Positions 9,774 to 17,924 of a stretch of DNA of 64,000 bases are shown piece by piece (position 1 is the stretch's first letter; every line of letters starts with the position of its first letter). Where the stretch lies: NCBI RefSeq assembly GCF_003610915.1, contig NZ_NSDJ01000001.1, positions 1,116,001-1,180,000 on the forward strand, read 5' to 3'. The notes beneath the pieces were generated by a model that did not search any database, was not told where the DNA came from, and saw nothing but the letters and a program-made list of their open reading frames with translations. The position numbers and the translations under genes were made by a program. This DNA is from Rahnella variigena. Lineage in GTDB: Bacteria; Pseudomonadota; Gammaproteobacteria; Enterobacterales; Enterobacteriaceae.

Positions 9774-11360
9774 ATGACAGTTATCTCTGCGACAGGTAAT
9801 CAGACGCTTAATACGCTGGTTACGTCAACAAAATCACTGACGGCAGTCACTACTGCAGCCAGTCAGCAGCAGGCTTCAGCGACGCAATCCTCCGCAGTGA
9901 TGATCGGCCAGACGGAATCTGCGTCGCCGGTATACAACATCACCAAACCGGCTCTGGTCTGGGAACGTTCTTCCAGTGATCTGATGTCTTCAAAGCTCGC
10001 ATCCAATTTTAGCAACGCTGGCAATGCGGCGCGTTTTACCGGACTCGGTGCGGCGCTGCTTGAACGATTTACTACCGACAGCAGCAGTTATTCCCAGTCG
10101 GTGATGAAGCAGACTTCCGCTCAGTCAGCCAGTTCTGCGGCCAACGTCGCCGCCCAAACCCAGCTTCATACTAAAGCCGATAACCAGATAAGCCTGAGCA
10201 TTAAAACCGCCAGCGGCGCGCTGGTGGATATCACGCTGGGCAGCGATGATGACGGTCTCGGCGTGCAGGTGAATGTCAGCAAAGGCACGCTCAGCGATGC
10301 CGATCGCAAAGCGCTGGCCGGTCTTGCAGAAGGTTTTCAGAAAGCGATTGATGGCCTGACGGCGCAGCCGCCGAAGCTGGATCTGAGCGGCCTGACAAAA
10401 TTCGATACCTCGGTGCTGTCGTCGGTGGATTTACACGCCACGTTGGGCACCACCAATACCCAGACGCTGGATTTTCATGCTGATGCGAATACGCGCTCAG
10501 TCAAATCGACCGGTGTGGCTGGCACGGTAGATATCAGCGTGGACATGAGTCAACGCGCACTGCTGGGCACCGACAGCCAGCAGAAACAAGCGCTGAACAG
10601 TTATCTGAAGCAAATCAACAGCGCAGGTAATCGCGGCAATGCCGATGAATCGCTGATGGCCATGTTCAAAGATGCTTTTACCGCCCTGAACAGCAATTAC
10701 GGCGATACGGCGACGACATACAAAACCCGTGGCTCAGAGCCGGTGTATTTCTCGCTGACCAAAACCGATAAAAACATGATGACGGGGCTGGCGGATTTCA
10801 CGGCGTCCATCTCACAGACGCCGGTCGATACCACCAATCCGATGCGCCCGGACGAAACCGATACGTTCTCTTATCAGGTTTCTCAAACCAGCAGCATCAC
10901 CGGTACGGGTACGCAGGATCGCAACATCACCCAGAAGCAGCAGTCGCATCTGGTCGCCAGTTACCATCAGTCGCTGACGCCGGGTTTACAGCTGAACCTG
11001 ACCAGCGACCGGAATTCGCAGAATTACCTGTACTATCAGATTGATGATAAGTCAGAAAGCACCACCTCCGTGCAGTATCACAAAGGGGCGCTGGTGAGTG
11101 CGTCGGTCGATCAGTCGGCCAGCCACTTAACGCATATTCAGAAATATATGAAAGGCACCCTGGAGTCCGACACCACCACACCGGAATCTGTGTCGAAGAC
11201 CACTGACCTGCTCGGCAAGCTGCAATCCGCCTGGGAAAATAATGCCCCGCGCATGTCGTTCCAGGATTACCTGAATCATCAGACCCTGCCTGATCTCAGC
11301 GGGATGGTACTGATGGAATCTGATCCTGCCCAGCTGAAAAATGGTTCTTCGTTCGTATAG
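9774..11360 (+). CDS. Unknown cysteine-free Ser/Thr-rich protein, FliA-dependent
   Basis: I do not recognise the family. The 528-residue protein has no cysteine, only two tryptophans, no signal peptide and no membrane segment. Residues 1-60 are low-complexity (Thr/Ser/Ala/Gln) and likely disordered. The rest alternates beta-rich stretches (SLSIKTASGALVDITLG; the HADANTRSVKST region) with helical stretches. An export-competent disordered N-terminus with no Cys is typical of flagellar axial and flagellar-secreted proteins, which fits the FliA promoter upstream. The start follows AGGGA. A terminator follows, so it appears monocistronic. Secretion or a flagellar role is inference. Confidence 0.85.
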   Translation: MTVISATGNQTLNTLVTSTKSLTAVTTAASQQQASATQSSAVMIGQTESASPVYNITKPALVWERSSSDLMSSKLASNFSNAGNAARFTGLGAALLERFTTDSSSYSQSVMKQTSAQSASSAANVAAQTQLHTKADNQISLSIKTASGALVDITLGSDDDGLGVQVNVSKGTLSDADRKALAGLAEGFQKAIDGLTAQPPKLDLSGLTKFDTSVLSSVDLHATLGTTNTQTLDFHADANTRSVKSTGVAGTVDISVDMSQRALLGTDSQQKQALNSYLKQINSAGNRGNADESLMAMFKDAFTALNSNYGDTATTYKTRGSEPVYFSLTKTDKNMMTGLADFTASISQTPVDTTNPMRPDETDTFSYQVSQTSSITGTGTQDRNITQKQQSHLVASYHQSLTPGLQLNLTSDRNSQNYLYYQIDDKSESTTSVQYHKGALVSASVDQSASHLTHIQKYMKGTLESDTTTPESVSKTTDLLGKLQSAWENNAPRMSFQDYLNHQTLPDLSGMVLMESDPAQLKNGSSFV

Positions 11361-11385
11361 CTGAAGTGATGTAAATGATGCAAAG

Positions 11386-11412
11386 CAGCCCCATCCGGGG
11401 CTGTTCTTTTCG
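11386..11412 (+). terminator. Rho-independent terminator after the FliA-controlled gene
   Basis: Stem CAGCCCC/GGGGCTG with a short ATCC loop, followed by TTCTTTT. It sits in the 61-bp gap between two converging genes. Confidence 0.85.
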
Positions 11413-11421
11413 CTTTAATGC

Positions 11422-11913
11422 TTACCTGGGTATCTCAAACTTCGTCCCTTTCACCACGATTTCATCAAATTGCAGATGATGCATAAATTCGCGCAAAATA
11501 AGCAGCGTGGCGGCGAAATCATTGCCGTCCGGGATGCCTTCGAAATGCGCAGGACGGCCATTAATCACCAGCGCCAGCCGGTCGAAAGTGCGTTCAACGG
11601 CGTCGAGGGATAAGGTCATGACTTCGTTTTCTGCTTCACCGGCAATGCGGGCCAGCGCACGGATATCGTTGTCTGTGCTGAACAGTTTGGCGCCCGGCGG
11701 AATGTCATGCCGGATACGGACCACTTCGTCCTCGACCACCATAATGGCGGTTTCCATTTCATCCGGTGTCGGCGGAGAATGGCGGAAATATCCGACGGAT
11801 GTCAGTTGTGAGCCCAGTGTCAGGAGCAAACTTTTCTCTTGGTTATCATCACTACGGACGATAACTTGCGTCTCTTCGCTGCCGATATGCAGCAATACAG
11901 CAGATGTGGTCAT
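11422..11913 (-). CDS. Unknown 163-residue cytoplasmic protein
   Basis: I do not recognise this protein. It is acidic, has no signal or membrane segment, and begins MTTSAVLLHIGSEETQVIVRS, which reads like the first beta strands of an actin/Hsp70-type ATPase fold but lacks the rest of that fold. The ATG at 11913 is chosen because GGGAG lies six bases upstream; the upstream ATG at 11919 is too close to it. The gene lies 55 bp downstream of a LysR gene on the same strand and converges on the FliA-controlled unknown protein. Function unknown. Confidence 0.7.
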   Translation of the reverse strand: MTTSAVLLHIGSEETQVIVRSDDNQEKSLLLTLGSQLTSVGYFRHSPPTPDEMETAIMVVEDEVVRIRHDIPPGAKLFSTDNDIRALARIAGEAENEVMTLSLDAVERTFDRLALVINGRPAHFEGIPDGNDFAATLLILREFMHHLQFDEIVVKGTKFEIPR

Positions 11914-11968
11914 CGGCATCTCCCAATCGTTAACGTTATGACGTCAGGCTTTCTGAGCAGAAAAACTA

Positions 11969-12871
11969 TCATGTCAGATGCGGATCGCGCCGCGCAAATT
12001 CTTTCACCATCCAGTCGATAAACACCCGCACCCGTGGCGAAAGCTGGCGGTTACGCGGGTAAAGCAGGGAAACCGGTAACGTACCGGCCGGAAAATTAGT
12101 CAGGATCTGCACCAGACTTCCCTGCGCGAGATCTTCCAGCAGGCCGTAATGCGGCACCTGAATAATCCCCATTCCGCGCCGTGCCGCTTCTTTCATGCTT
12201 TCCGCGCCGTTGACCGACAAACTGGTCGGCAGCAGGATTTCACGCGTTTTGCCTTGGTCCTGAAACACCAATGGCAACAGGCCGCCGGTCGCACTGGAAC
12301 GAAAACCAATCATCCGGTGACCAGCGAGATCGTCCGGGGTTTCCGGTATGCCAAAACGTTGCAGATAGTCCGGGCTGGCGCAGGTAATTTCCGGCAGCGT
12401 ACCGAGCGGGCGCGCCACCATATCGCTGTCTTTCAGCTCACCGGCGCGGATCACGCAATCAATCCCTTCGCGCACCAGATCCACCAGCCGGTCGCCTTCG
12501 CTCATGTAAAACTCAATGTCGGGATACTGCGCCAGAAAATCCGGCAGTCCCGGCAGCAGAAAATGTCGCGCCAACGAACCGTGGACATCCACCCGCAATA
12601 ACCCTTTCGGCTGGGCACCGGCAAAGGCCATTTCGGCATCTTCCACATCCGCCAGAATACGCAGACAGCGCTGGTAATAGGCTTCGCCATCCAGCGTCGG
12701 GCTGACGTGACGGGTGGTACGTTGCAAAAGCCGGATGTTCAGCCGCGTTTCCAGCTGCTTTATCGCATCGGTCACCGTCGAGCGCTTGAGGTTTAGCGCT
12801 TGCGCGGCCTGCGTAAAACTGCGCAATTCCACCACGCGGGTGAACAGCTGCATGCTGTCGAGTTTATCCAT
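11969..12871 (-). CDS. LysR-family regulator, divergent from an SDR oxidoreductase
   Basis: The 300-residue protein begins MDKLDSMQLFTRVVELRSF, the typical N-terminus of the CrgA/DmlR-like LysR group, followed by the helix-turn-helix (FTQAAQALNLKRSTVTDAIKQLE). The effector domain carries GLLRVDVHGSLARHFLLP and AARRGMGIIQVPHY. The start at 12871 follows AAAAGGCGA; the longer frame to 12934 would run into the divergent promoter. In this LysR group the divergent neighbour, here an SDR oxidoreductase 120 bp away, is the usual target, so control of that gene is a reasonable inference. Confidence 0.88.
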   Translation of the reverse strand: MDKLDSMQLFTRVVELRSFTQAAQALNLKRSTVTDAIKQLETRLNIRLLQRTTRHVSPTLDGEAYYQRCLRILADVEDAEMAFAGAQPKGLLRVDVHGSLARHFLLPGLPDFLAQYPDIEFYMSEGDRLVDLVREGIDCVIRAGELKDSDMVARPLGTLPEITCASPDYLQRFGIPETPDDLAGHRMIGFRSSATGGLLPLVFQDQGKTREILLPTSLSVNGAESMKEAARRGMGIIQVPHYGLLEDLAQGSLVQILTNFPAGTLPVSLLYPRNRQLSPRVRVFIDWMVKEFARRDPHLT

Positions 12872-12991
12872 GCTGATTGTTCGCCTTTTCCGGATAGTGT
12901 TAACGAATATCAGGGAATTATCCGGCAGCGTCAATCGGCTACGCTTTCTTCATCGACGACGACTCCGAATCACTGAAAAAGGAAACACCTC

Positions 12992-13732
12992 ATGACTTCA
13001 TCTAAACAGAAAGTCGCGCTGGTCACCGGCGCATCCCGTGGTATTGGCGCGGCGATCGCAGAACGTCTGGCGCAGGACGGTTTTACCGTGATTGTTAACT
13101 ATTCACGCGGTGCGGCAGAAGCTGACGCGGTGGTCAGTAAAATCGAACAGGCAGGCGGAAAAGCTATCAGCGCGCAGGCGGATGTCAGCGACGCTGCGGC
13201 GGTCAGCCGGATGTTTGCCAGCGCGGAACAGGCGTTTGGTGGTGTTGATGTGCTGGTGAATAACGCGGGGATCATGACGCTTTCCGCCATTGCCGACACA
13301 GACGATGCAGCGTTCGATCGCCTTATCGACATTAACCTGAAAGGCACTTTTAACACGCTGCGTGAAGCGGCGAAACATCTGCACGACGGCGGGCGAATCA
13401 TCAATTTCTCATCGACCGTGGTTGGGTTATATCAGCCGACGTACGGCGTGTATGCCGCGACCAAAGCGGCTGTCGAAGCGCTGAGCCGCGTGCTCACCAA
13501 AGAAATGCGCGGACGCCAGATAACCGTCAACACCGTGGCGCCCGGCCCGACGGCAACGGATTTATTCCTCAACGGCAAATCGGATCAGCTGGTGGAAACC
13601 ATCGCCAAAACCTCACCGCTTGAGCGCCTCGGCCAGCCGGAAGATATTGCCTCCGTCGTCGCCTTCCTCGCCGGTCCCGATGGCGCATGGGTTAACGGCC
13701 AGACGCTGAAGGCGAATGGCGGGATTATTTAA
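12992..13732 (+). CDS. Short-chain dehydrogenase/reductase (classical SDR)
   Basis: NAD(P)-dependent oxidoreductase of 246 residues. The cofactor motif TGASRGIG is near residue 13, NNAG near 90, the catalytic Ser in NFSST, and YxxxK in YGVYAATK near 152. The C-terminus (PEDIASVVAFLAGPDGAWVNGQTLKANGG) is that of the FabG-like family. Many relatives in LysR/SDR divergent pairs are annotated as 3-oxoacyl-ACP-reductase-like or quinone/aldehyde reductases; the true substrate is unknown. The ATG follows AAGGAAA. A terminator hairpin lies 47 bp after the stop. Confidence 0.9.
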   Translation: MTSSKQKVALVTGASRGIGAAIAERLAQDGFTVIVNYSRGAAEADAVVSKIEQAGGKAISAQADVSDAAAVSRMFASAEQAFGGVDVLVNNAGIMTLSAIADTDDAAFDRLIDINLKGTFNTLREAAKHLHDGGRIINFSSTVVGLYQPTYGVYAATKAAVEALSRVLTKEMRGRQITVNTVAPGPTATDLFLNGKSDQLVETIAKTSPLERLGQPEDIASVVAFLAGPDGAWVNGQTLKANGGII

Positions 13733-13778
13733 CACTCCCGATTAACGCAGAAAGATAAAAAACCGGAATGCAGCTCGC

Positions 13779-13813
13779 AAAAGCCCGTATCAGTAATACT
13801 GCGACGGGCTTTT
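13779..13813 (+). terminator. Rho-independent terminator between the SDR gene and mazEF
   Basis: Ten-base stem AAAAGCCCGT/ACGGGCTTTT with a 15-base loop, ending in a T-run. It isolates mazEF from upstream transcription. Confidence 0.85.
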
Positions 13814-13815
13814 GG

Positions 13816-13838
13816 TTGTATACTCTTTGTAGATACAA
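13816..13838. promoter_or_regulatory. Palindromic operator in front of mazE
   Basis: Inverted repeat TTGTAT-N11-ATACAA (seven-base arms when the flanking G and C are counted), 10 bp before the mazE ATG. MazE-type antitoxins usually autoregulate through such palindromes. Assignment as the MazE/MazEF operator is inference from position. Confidence 0.6.
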
Positions 13839-13848
13839 CGGTGGAGAA

Positions 13849-14103
13849 ATGAACATGCGCACCCGGGCCACATTACAGAAATGGGGTAACAGCATCGCGT
13901 TAAGGCTGTCAGGAAATTTGAAGTCAATTCCACAATTTGAGGAAGGCGATGTCGTTGATATCGAGATTTCTGAAGAAGGGCTGCAAATTCGGAAAGCCGA
14001 TAGGCAAAAGGTCACGGAGGCCAGCTTGTTATCGGGGCTGAGCGCGTATAATGCTCATGCTGATGAATTGGCAGAACCGACTGACAAGGAGCTTGATTAC
14101 TAA
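13849..14103 (+). CDS. mazE: MazE-like antitoxin (AbrB/SpoVT fold)
   Basis: An 84-residue antitoxin with the MazE N-terminal swapped-hairpin DNA-binding domain (RTRATLQKWGNSIALRLSG, then GDVVDIEISEEGLQIRKA) and a flexible acidic C-terminus (ADELAEPTDKELDY) of the kind that wraps the toxin. GGAG precedes the ATG at 13849; a longer in-frame ORF has no such site and would overlap the terminator. Its stop codon TAA overlaps the mazF start as TAATG, which indicates translational coupling. Confidence 0.9.
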   Translation: MNMRTRATLQKWGNSIALRLSGNLKSIPQFEEGDVVDIEISEEGLQIRKADRQKVTEASLLSGLSAYNAHADELAEPTDKELDY

Positions 14104-14447
14104 TGTATTTACCGAAGCGCGGGGATATTTGCTGGCTGGATTTCGAGCCCACCAAAGGAAAGGAAATAGGCAAATATCGACCGGCGCTGATCCTGTCTCA
14201 TGAAACCTATAATCAGGTTACCGGTCTGGTGATTTGTATGCCGGTGAGCAGCAGCATCCGCGGCGCACCGACCGAGGTGCCGGTCAACAACCTGAGCGCA
14301 CCTTGCGTCGTTGCCACCACGTTGATCCATACGATGGGCTGGCGGCACCGGCAGGCTAAGTTTATCGCTGTTGCCGAAGATGGCGTGTTTAACGATGTGC
14401 TTGCCCGGATTATTCCGCTGATTGGCGGTGAGAGCTTACTGGCCTGA
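14103..14447 (+). CDS. mazF: MazF-like endoribonuclease toxin
   Basis: Sequence-specific mRNA interferase of 114 residues, close to E. coli MazF (111). Recognisable parts are RGDICWLDFEPTKGKEIGKYRPALILS (the conserved RPA/LS core), GLVICMPVSSS, and the C-terminal ARIIPLIG. Its translation overlaps mazE by one base. It converges on the EamA transporter gene only 8 bp away, with no visible terminator between. The cleavage motif cannot be predicted. The pair could equally be named ChpB/PemIK-like. Confidence 0.9.
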   Translation: MYLPKRGDICWLDFEPTKGKEIGKYRPALILSHETYNQVTGLVICMPVSSSIRGAPTEVPVNNLSAPCVVATTLIHTMGWRHRQAKFIAVAEDGVFNDVLARIIPLIGGESLLA

Positions 14448-14454
14448 TATCAAA

Positions 14455-15354
14455 TTACGCCGCCGCCTTCCTGAACACCCCCAGCCAGGCCGGGCGACAG
14501 AACATCACCAGATTGCCCAGCAGGATAAGCGCCAGCCCGATAACTGCATTGGCGTGCCACTGATAACCTTCATAAAACGTGGACACTGTCAGTGCGACCA
14601 GCGGGAACAGCAGGGTGCTGTAGGCCGCCTGACTGGCACCGATGCGCCCGACCAGCGTGAAGTAAATGCCGAAGGCCAGCACTGAGCCAAACACCGAAAG
14701 ATAGACCAGCGAGCCGAGATAGTGCGGTGTCAGGTCGATGGCGAATGACGCGCCTTGTATCAGACTCAGTACGCCCATCACCGCGGTGCCGTAAAACATC
14801 GCGTAAGTATTGGTGGAAAGTACGTCCAGCCCGTGGCGCTGATGGCGTGAGCTGATCATGTTGCCGAGTGAGAATCCATAAGTGCCGAGCAGGCTGAGGC
14901 CGATGCCTTTAAGCAGTTCCGGCGCGATATGCGCGGCGCTGAGATCATGCCAGAACAGCGTGATAATGCCCGCCAGCCCGAGAATGGAGGCCGGAATTAC
15001 TGCCGGTGCCAGCTTCTGGCGGAAAAACAGCATGCCGTTGAAGGCATTAAATAACACGGCCATTGAGAAGATCACCGACTCCAGCCCGCTGGAGATGTAA
15101 GCCGCTGCGTGATAGAAGCAGTAAAAATTGAAGCAAAAAACACAGCAGCCCTGAATCATGCAGAACAGATGATCTTTCAGCGCCAGGCGGCGCAACCGGC
15201 GCGTTGCCAGCAAAGCCAACAGCATGATCACAGCGGCCAGCAGGAAACGGTAGAAAATCGACACCGTCACCGGCACGTCGCCTTGTTGCAGATAGATGGC
15301 AAACCAGGTGGTGCCCCAGATAATTATCACCAGAATATAAAGCAAAGCGTTCAT
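14455..15354 (-). CDS. EamA-family inner-membrane transporter (DMT superfamily)
   Basis: A 299-residue protein with about ten hydrophobic segments in two EamA repeats. The N-terminus LYILVIIIWGTTWFAI carries the conserved EamA WG(T/S) motif, and the second half begins near LLKGIGLSLLGTYGFSLGN. DMT exporters of this YdcZ/RhaT-like group export amino acids or metabolites; the substrate here is unknown. It diverges from an AraC regulator across 188 bp, which suggests the regulator controls it. Confidence 0.88.
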   Translation of the reverse strand: MNALLYILVIIIWGTTWFAIYLQQGDVPVTVSIFYRFLLAAVIMLLALLATRRLRRLALKDHLFCMIQGCCVFCFNFYCFYHAAAYISSGLESVIFSMAVLFNAFNGMLFFRQKLAPAVIPASILGLAGIITLFWHDLSAAHIAPELLKGIGLSLLGTYGFSLGNMISSRHQRHGLDVLSTNTYAMFYGTAVMGVLSLIQGASFAIDLTPHYLGSLVYLSVFGSVLAFGIYFTLVGRIGASQAAYSTLLFPLVALTVSTFYEGYQWHANAVIGLALILLGNLVMFCRPAWLGVFRKAAA

Positions 15355-15542
15355 GGGTTTCTCTCACTCAAAAAGGTAATGGCTGAGAGAAGTCTGCCGG
15401 AAAGGGAGATTGCAGACTTTCAGCGACCTGCGCTGAGTTGCATATTCTTGCGCATTTTTTGCGGCGGCGGCCTGCAAAATGTGGCTCTGTGACGGTGAAA
15501 AACCGTAAACTGAACCTCTTCTTTCCTCCACACGGACATGCC

Positions 15543-16421
15543 ATGACGAAGGTTTATCAGGCTTTTGAAACGCTGCGTCAGCACAAAGCGGTTCTGCATG
15601 ACAGTGTGGAGCTGGGTTCCGGCATTCAGCTGGCGGCGTGGTCGAACAAAAATGACATCGTGAATCAGGAAAGCGCCGATCACCACACGCTGAGCCTGTA
15701 CGTTGCCGACGGTTACGAGTGCTATCACAAAACCCGTGGCGGCTGGCGTAACGGCGGCGGGCCGGATCGCTTTTGTCTGATGCCGAAAGGCAGCATGTCG
15801 AGCTGGGACGTGCGCGACGACTTGTCGTTTGTACATCTGTACTGCTCCGACGACCATCTGCGGTATCTGGTCGAGCAAACCTGGGATCGCAGCCCGGCGG
15901 CAATTGAGCTGGAGGAACGCACGTTCGAAGAAGATCCGCAGATTACGCTGTTGTATCGCCACTTTTTGCTCAGCAGTCAGTGGCAGGAAAACAGCAATCA
16001 GCTGATGCTGAGCAGCACCGCCAATCTGCTACTGGCGCATCTGGTCAAAAATTATACCCATCTGCAATGGGCGCTGCCGACGGTGCGCGGCGGGCTGGCA
16101 CCGCATATTCTCAATCGCGTGAAAGATTACATTCACACCCATCTGGCTGAGCCTTTATTGCTGCCGGAACTGGCTGCGCTGGGACAACTCAGCGAATTCC
16201 ATTTTGCACGTATGTTCAGGCAAAGCATGGGGCTGGCGCCGCATCAGTACGTAATGAACGCCCGGCTGATCCACGCGGAAAATCTGCTGAAAACCAGCCA
16301 GATGAACATCACGGCTATCGCGCTTGAGTGCGGATTCAGTTCCACCAGTCATTTTAGTAACCGCTTTAAATCCGTCCGCGGCATCACGCCGTCGGCGCTG
16401 CGCGGCGGCATTATCGTCTGA
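15543..16421 (+). CDS. AraC-family transcriptional regulator
   Basis: The 292-residue protein ends with the AraC/XylS double helix-turn-helix: first helix region LLPELAALGQLSEFHFARMFRQSMG, then NITAIALECGFSSTSHFSNRFKSVRGITPS. The N-terminal half is a cupin-like sensor with no clear ligand motif. The ATG at 15543 was chosen because the upstream extension is basic, low-quality sequence. It diverges from the EamA transporter gene, the likely target. Confidence 0.88.
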   Translation: MTKVYQAFETLRQHKAVLHDSVELGSGIQLAAWSNKNDIVNQESADHHTLSLYVADGYECYHKTRGGWRNGGGPDRFCLMPKGSMSSWDVRDDLSFVHLYCSDDHLRYLVEQTWDRSPAAIELEERTFEEDPQITLLYRHFLLSSQWQENSNQLMLSSTANLLLAHLVKNYTHLQWALPTVRGGLAPHILNRVKDYIHTHLAEPLLLPELAALGQLSEFHFARMFRQSMGLAPHQYVMNARLIHAENLLKTSQMNITAIALECGFSSTSHFSNRFKSVRGITPSALRGGIIV

Positions 16422-16506
16422 TTTTCATTCCGCGTTAAAACCCCTCTTCCGGTCTGTCTGATTCCAGTGCTAATTTAATGGAAATTCACTTTATTCAGGG
16501 AAAACC

Positions 16507-17040
16507 ATGCTGACCCAGGCACCTGTTATTGAAACCGAACGTCTGATTTTACGCGCTCATCGCGTTGATGATTTTGAACATATTGCCGCGCAGTGGGCCG
16601 ATCCTGCGGTGGTAAAATATATCGGCGGCACACCGTCGGATCGCGAAGCCAGCTGGAGCCGCCTGCTGCGTTATCCCGGCCACTGGCAGATGCTCGGTTT
16701 TGGTTACTGGATTGTGTTCGAAAAAACAAATGGTACAGAAGGCGCGTTTGCCGGCGAAATCGGTCTGGCGGATTATCAGCGTGACATTACTCCCTCGCTC
16801 AACGGCATGGCGGAAATGGGCTGGGTAGTTTCTCCGGCGTTTCACGGCAAAGGTTACGCGTTTGAAGCGGCGCAGGCGGTGATCCGCTGGGCTGAAACAA
16901 ATCTGGATCGTCAGCTATGCTGCATTATTGCGCCGGAGCATCAGGCTTCAATTCGGCTGGCGGAAAAATGTGGTTTCGTGGCGAAAACCGACACCACTTA
17001 TCACGGCTCTGACACGCGGATTTTTGTTCGTCCGTCGTGA
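16507..17040 (+). CDS. GNAT-family N-acetyltransferase (RimJ/RimL-like)
   Basis: The 177-residue protein has the RimJ/RimL N-terminus ETERLILRAHRVDDFEHIAAQW, the acetyl-CoA pyrophosphate loop region GWVVSPAFHGKGYAFEAAQAVIRWA, and the C-terminal EHQASIRLAEKCGFV. It transfers acetyl from acetyl-CoA to an amine of an unidentified protein or small molecule. The glutathione transferase gene follows with only a 34-bp gap, so the two may be co-transcribed. Confidence 0.88.
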   Translation: MLTQAPVIETERLILRAHRVDDFEHIAAQWADPAVVKYIGGTPSDREASWSRLLRYPGHWQMLGFGYWIVFEKTNGTEGAFAGEIGLADYQRDITPSLNGMAEMGWVVSPAFHGKGYAFEAAQAVIRWAETNLDRQLCCIIAPEHQASIRLAEKCGFVAKTDTTYHGSDTRIFVRPS

Positions 17041-17074
17041 CCGGCCATCTGTGTTCTACCTGACAGGGGAAATC

Positions 17075-17698
17075 ATGCTGAAGATTCTGGGTAAATCACC
17101 GTCGATCAATGTACGTAAAGTGTTGTGGACCTGCCATGAGCTGGGGCTGGATTACGAGCAGGAGCAGTTTGGTTCAGGTTTTCAGTCCACGCAGACAGCG
17201 GAATTTAAAGCGCTGAATCCGAATGCGATGGTGCCGGTGGTGCTCGACGGCGAGTTCGTGCTGTGGGAATCCAACGTGATTTGCCGGTATCTGGCGGCGC
17301 GGGAAGGGCGTGAAGATTTGCTGTCCTCTGACCCGAAACGCCGTGCGCTGACGGAACAGTGGATGGACTGGCAGGCCGGTGAGCTGAATAACGCCTGGCG
17401 CTATGCGTTTCCGGCGCTGGCGCGCAACAGTCCGCAACATCAGGATCCGGCGCTGATTGATGCCGGTGTCAGCGAATGGAATCGTCATATGCAGATGCTG
17501 GAAGAACAACTTCAGCGCAGCGGCGATTTCGTGCTGGGAGATAATTTTACGCTGGCGGATATTCCGCTCGGGCTGGCGGTGAACCGCTGGTCGATGACGC
17601 CGATGCCAGGTCCGGCGTTACCGGCAGTGACGGCGTATTACGACAGGCTGAATCAGCGCGAAGGTTTCAGGCTTTATGGCCGAAACGGCCTGGTATAA
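17075..17698 (+). CDS. Glutathione S-transferase family protein
   Basis: A 207-residue soluble GST. The N-terminal thioredoxin-like domain begins MLKILGKSPSINVRKVLWTC; Ser10 in SPSINV is the likely glutathione-activating residue. The NPNAMVPVVLDGEFVLWESNVICRYL segment holds the cis-Pro and the Glu-Ser glutathione contacts. The C-terminal helical domain carries FTLADIPLGLAVNRW. The ATG at 17075 follows AGGGGAAA. Substrate unknown; such proteins usually detoxify electrophiles. Confidence 0.88.
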   Translation: MLKILGKSPSINVRKVLWTCHELGLDYEQEQFGSGFQSTQTAEFKALNPNAMVPVVLDGEFVLWESNVICRYLAAREGREDLLSSDPKRRALTEQWMDWQAGELNNAWRYAFPALARNSPQHQDPALIDAGVSEWNRHMQMLEEQLQRSGDFVLGDNFTLADIPLGLAVNRWSMTPMPGPALPAVTAYYDRLNQREGFRLYGRNGLV

Positions 17699-17699
17699 T

Positions 17700-17895
17700 C
17701 CCCGTCATCCTTCACGCTGCTTCTGCGTTGGCTGCGTTACTCGGCCCATCCATGGGCCTCGCTCCTGAAGGAGCCGCTGCAAGCAGCGTTCCAGTCTGCT
17801 CCGTGCAGATTGGTCACTCACCCCGGTCACTTACTTATGTAAGCTCCCGGGGATTCATTCCGTTGCCGCCTTGATGCAGCGAGAATGATTGAGGG
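17700..17895 (-). repeat. ERIC element with an internal insert
   Basis: The stretch at 17813-17860 carries the ERIC core: TCACTCACCCC, GTCACTTACTTATGTAAGC and TCCCGGGGATTCA. The left part holds CCGTCATCCTTCACGCTGC and GCGTTGGCTGCG; the right end holds TTGCCGCCTTGATGCAGCGA. All are ERIC consensus segments in order. A block of about 70 bp, itself made of short palindromes (GGCCCATCCATGGGCC, GCTCCTGAAGGAGC, CGCTGCAAGCAGCG), separates the GTTGGCTGCG part from the core. Standard ERIC is about 127 bp. Lies in the intergenic gap after the GST gene. Confidence 0.85.
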
Positions 17896-17924
17896 GAGTG
17901 TTTAATATTTAACAGACATCGGGT

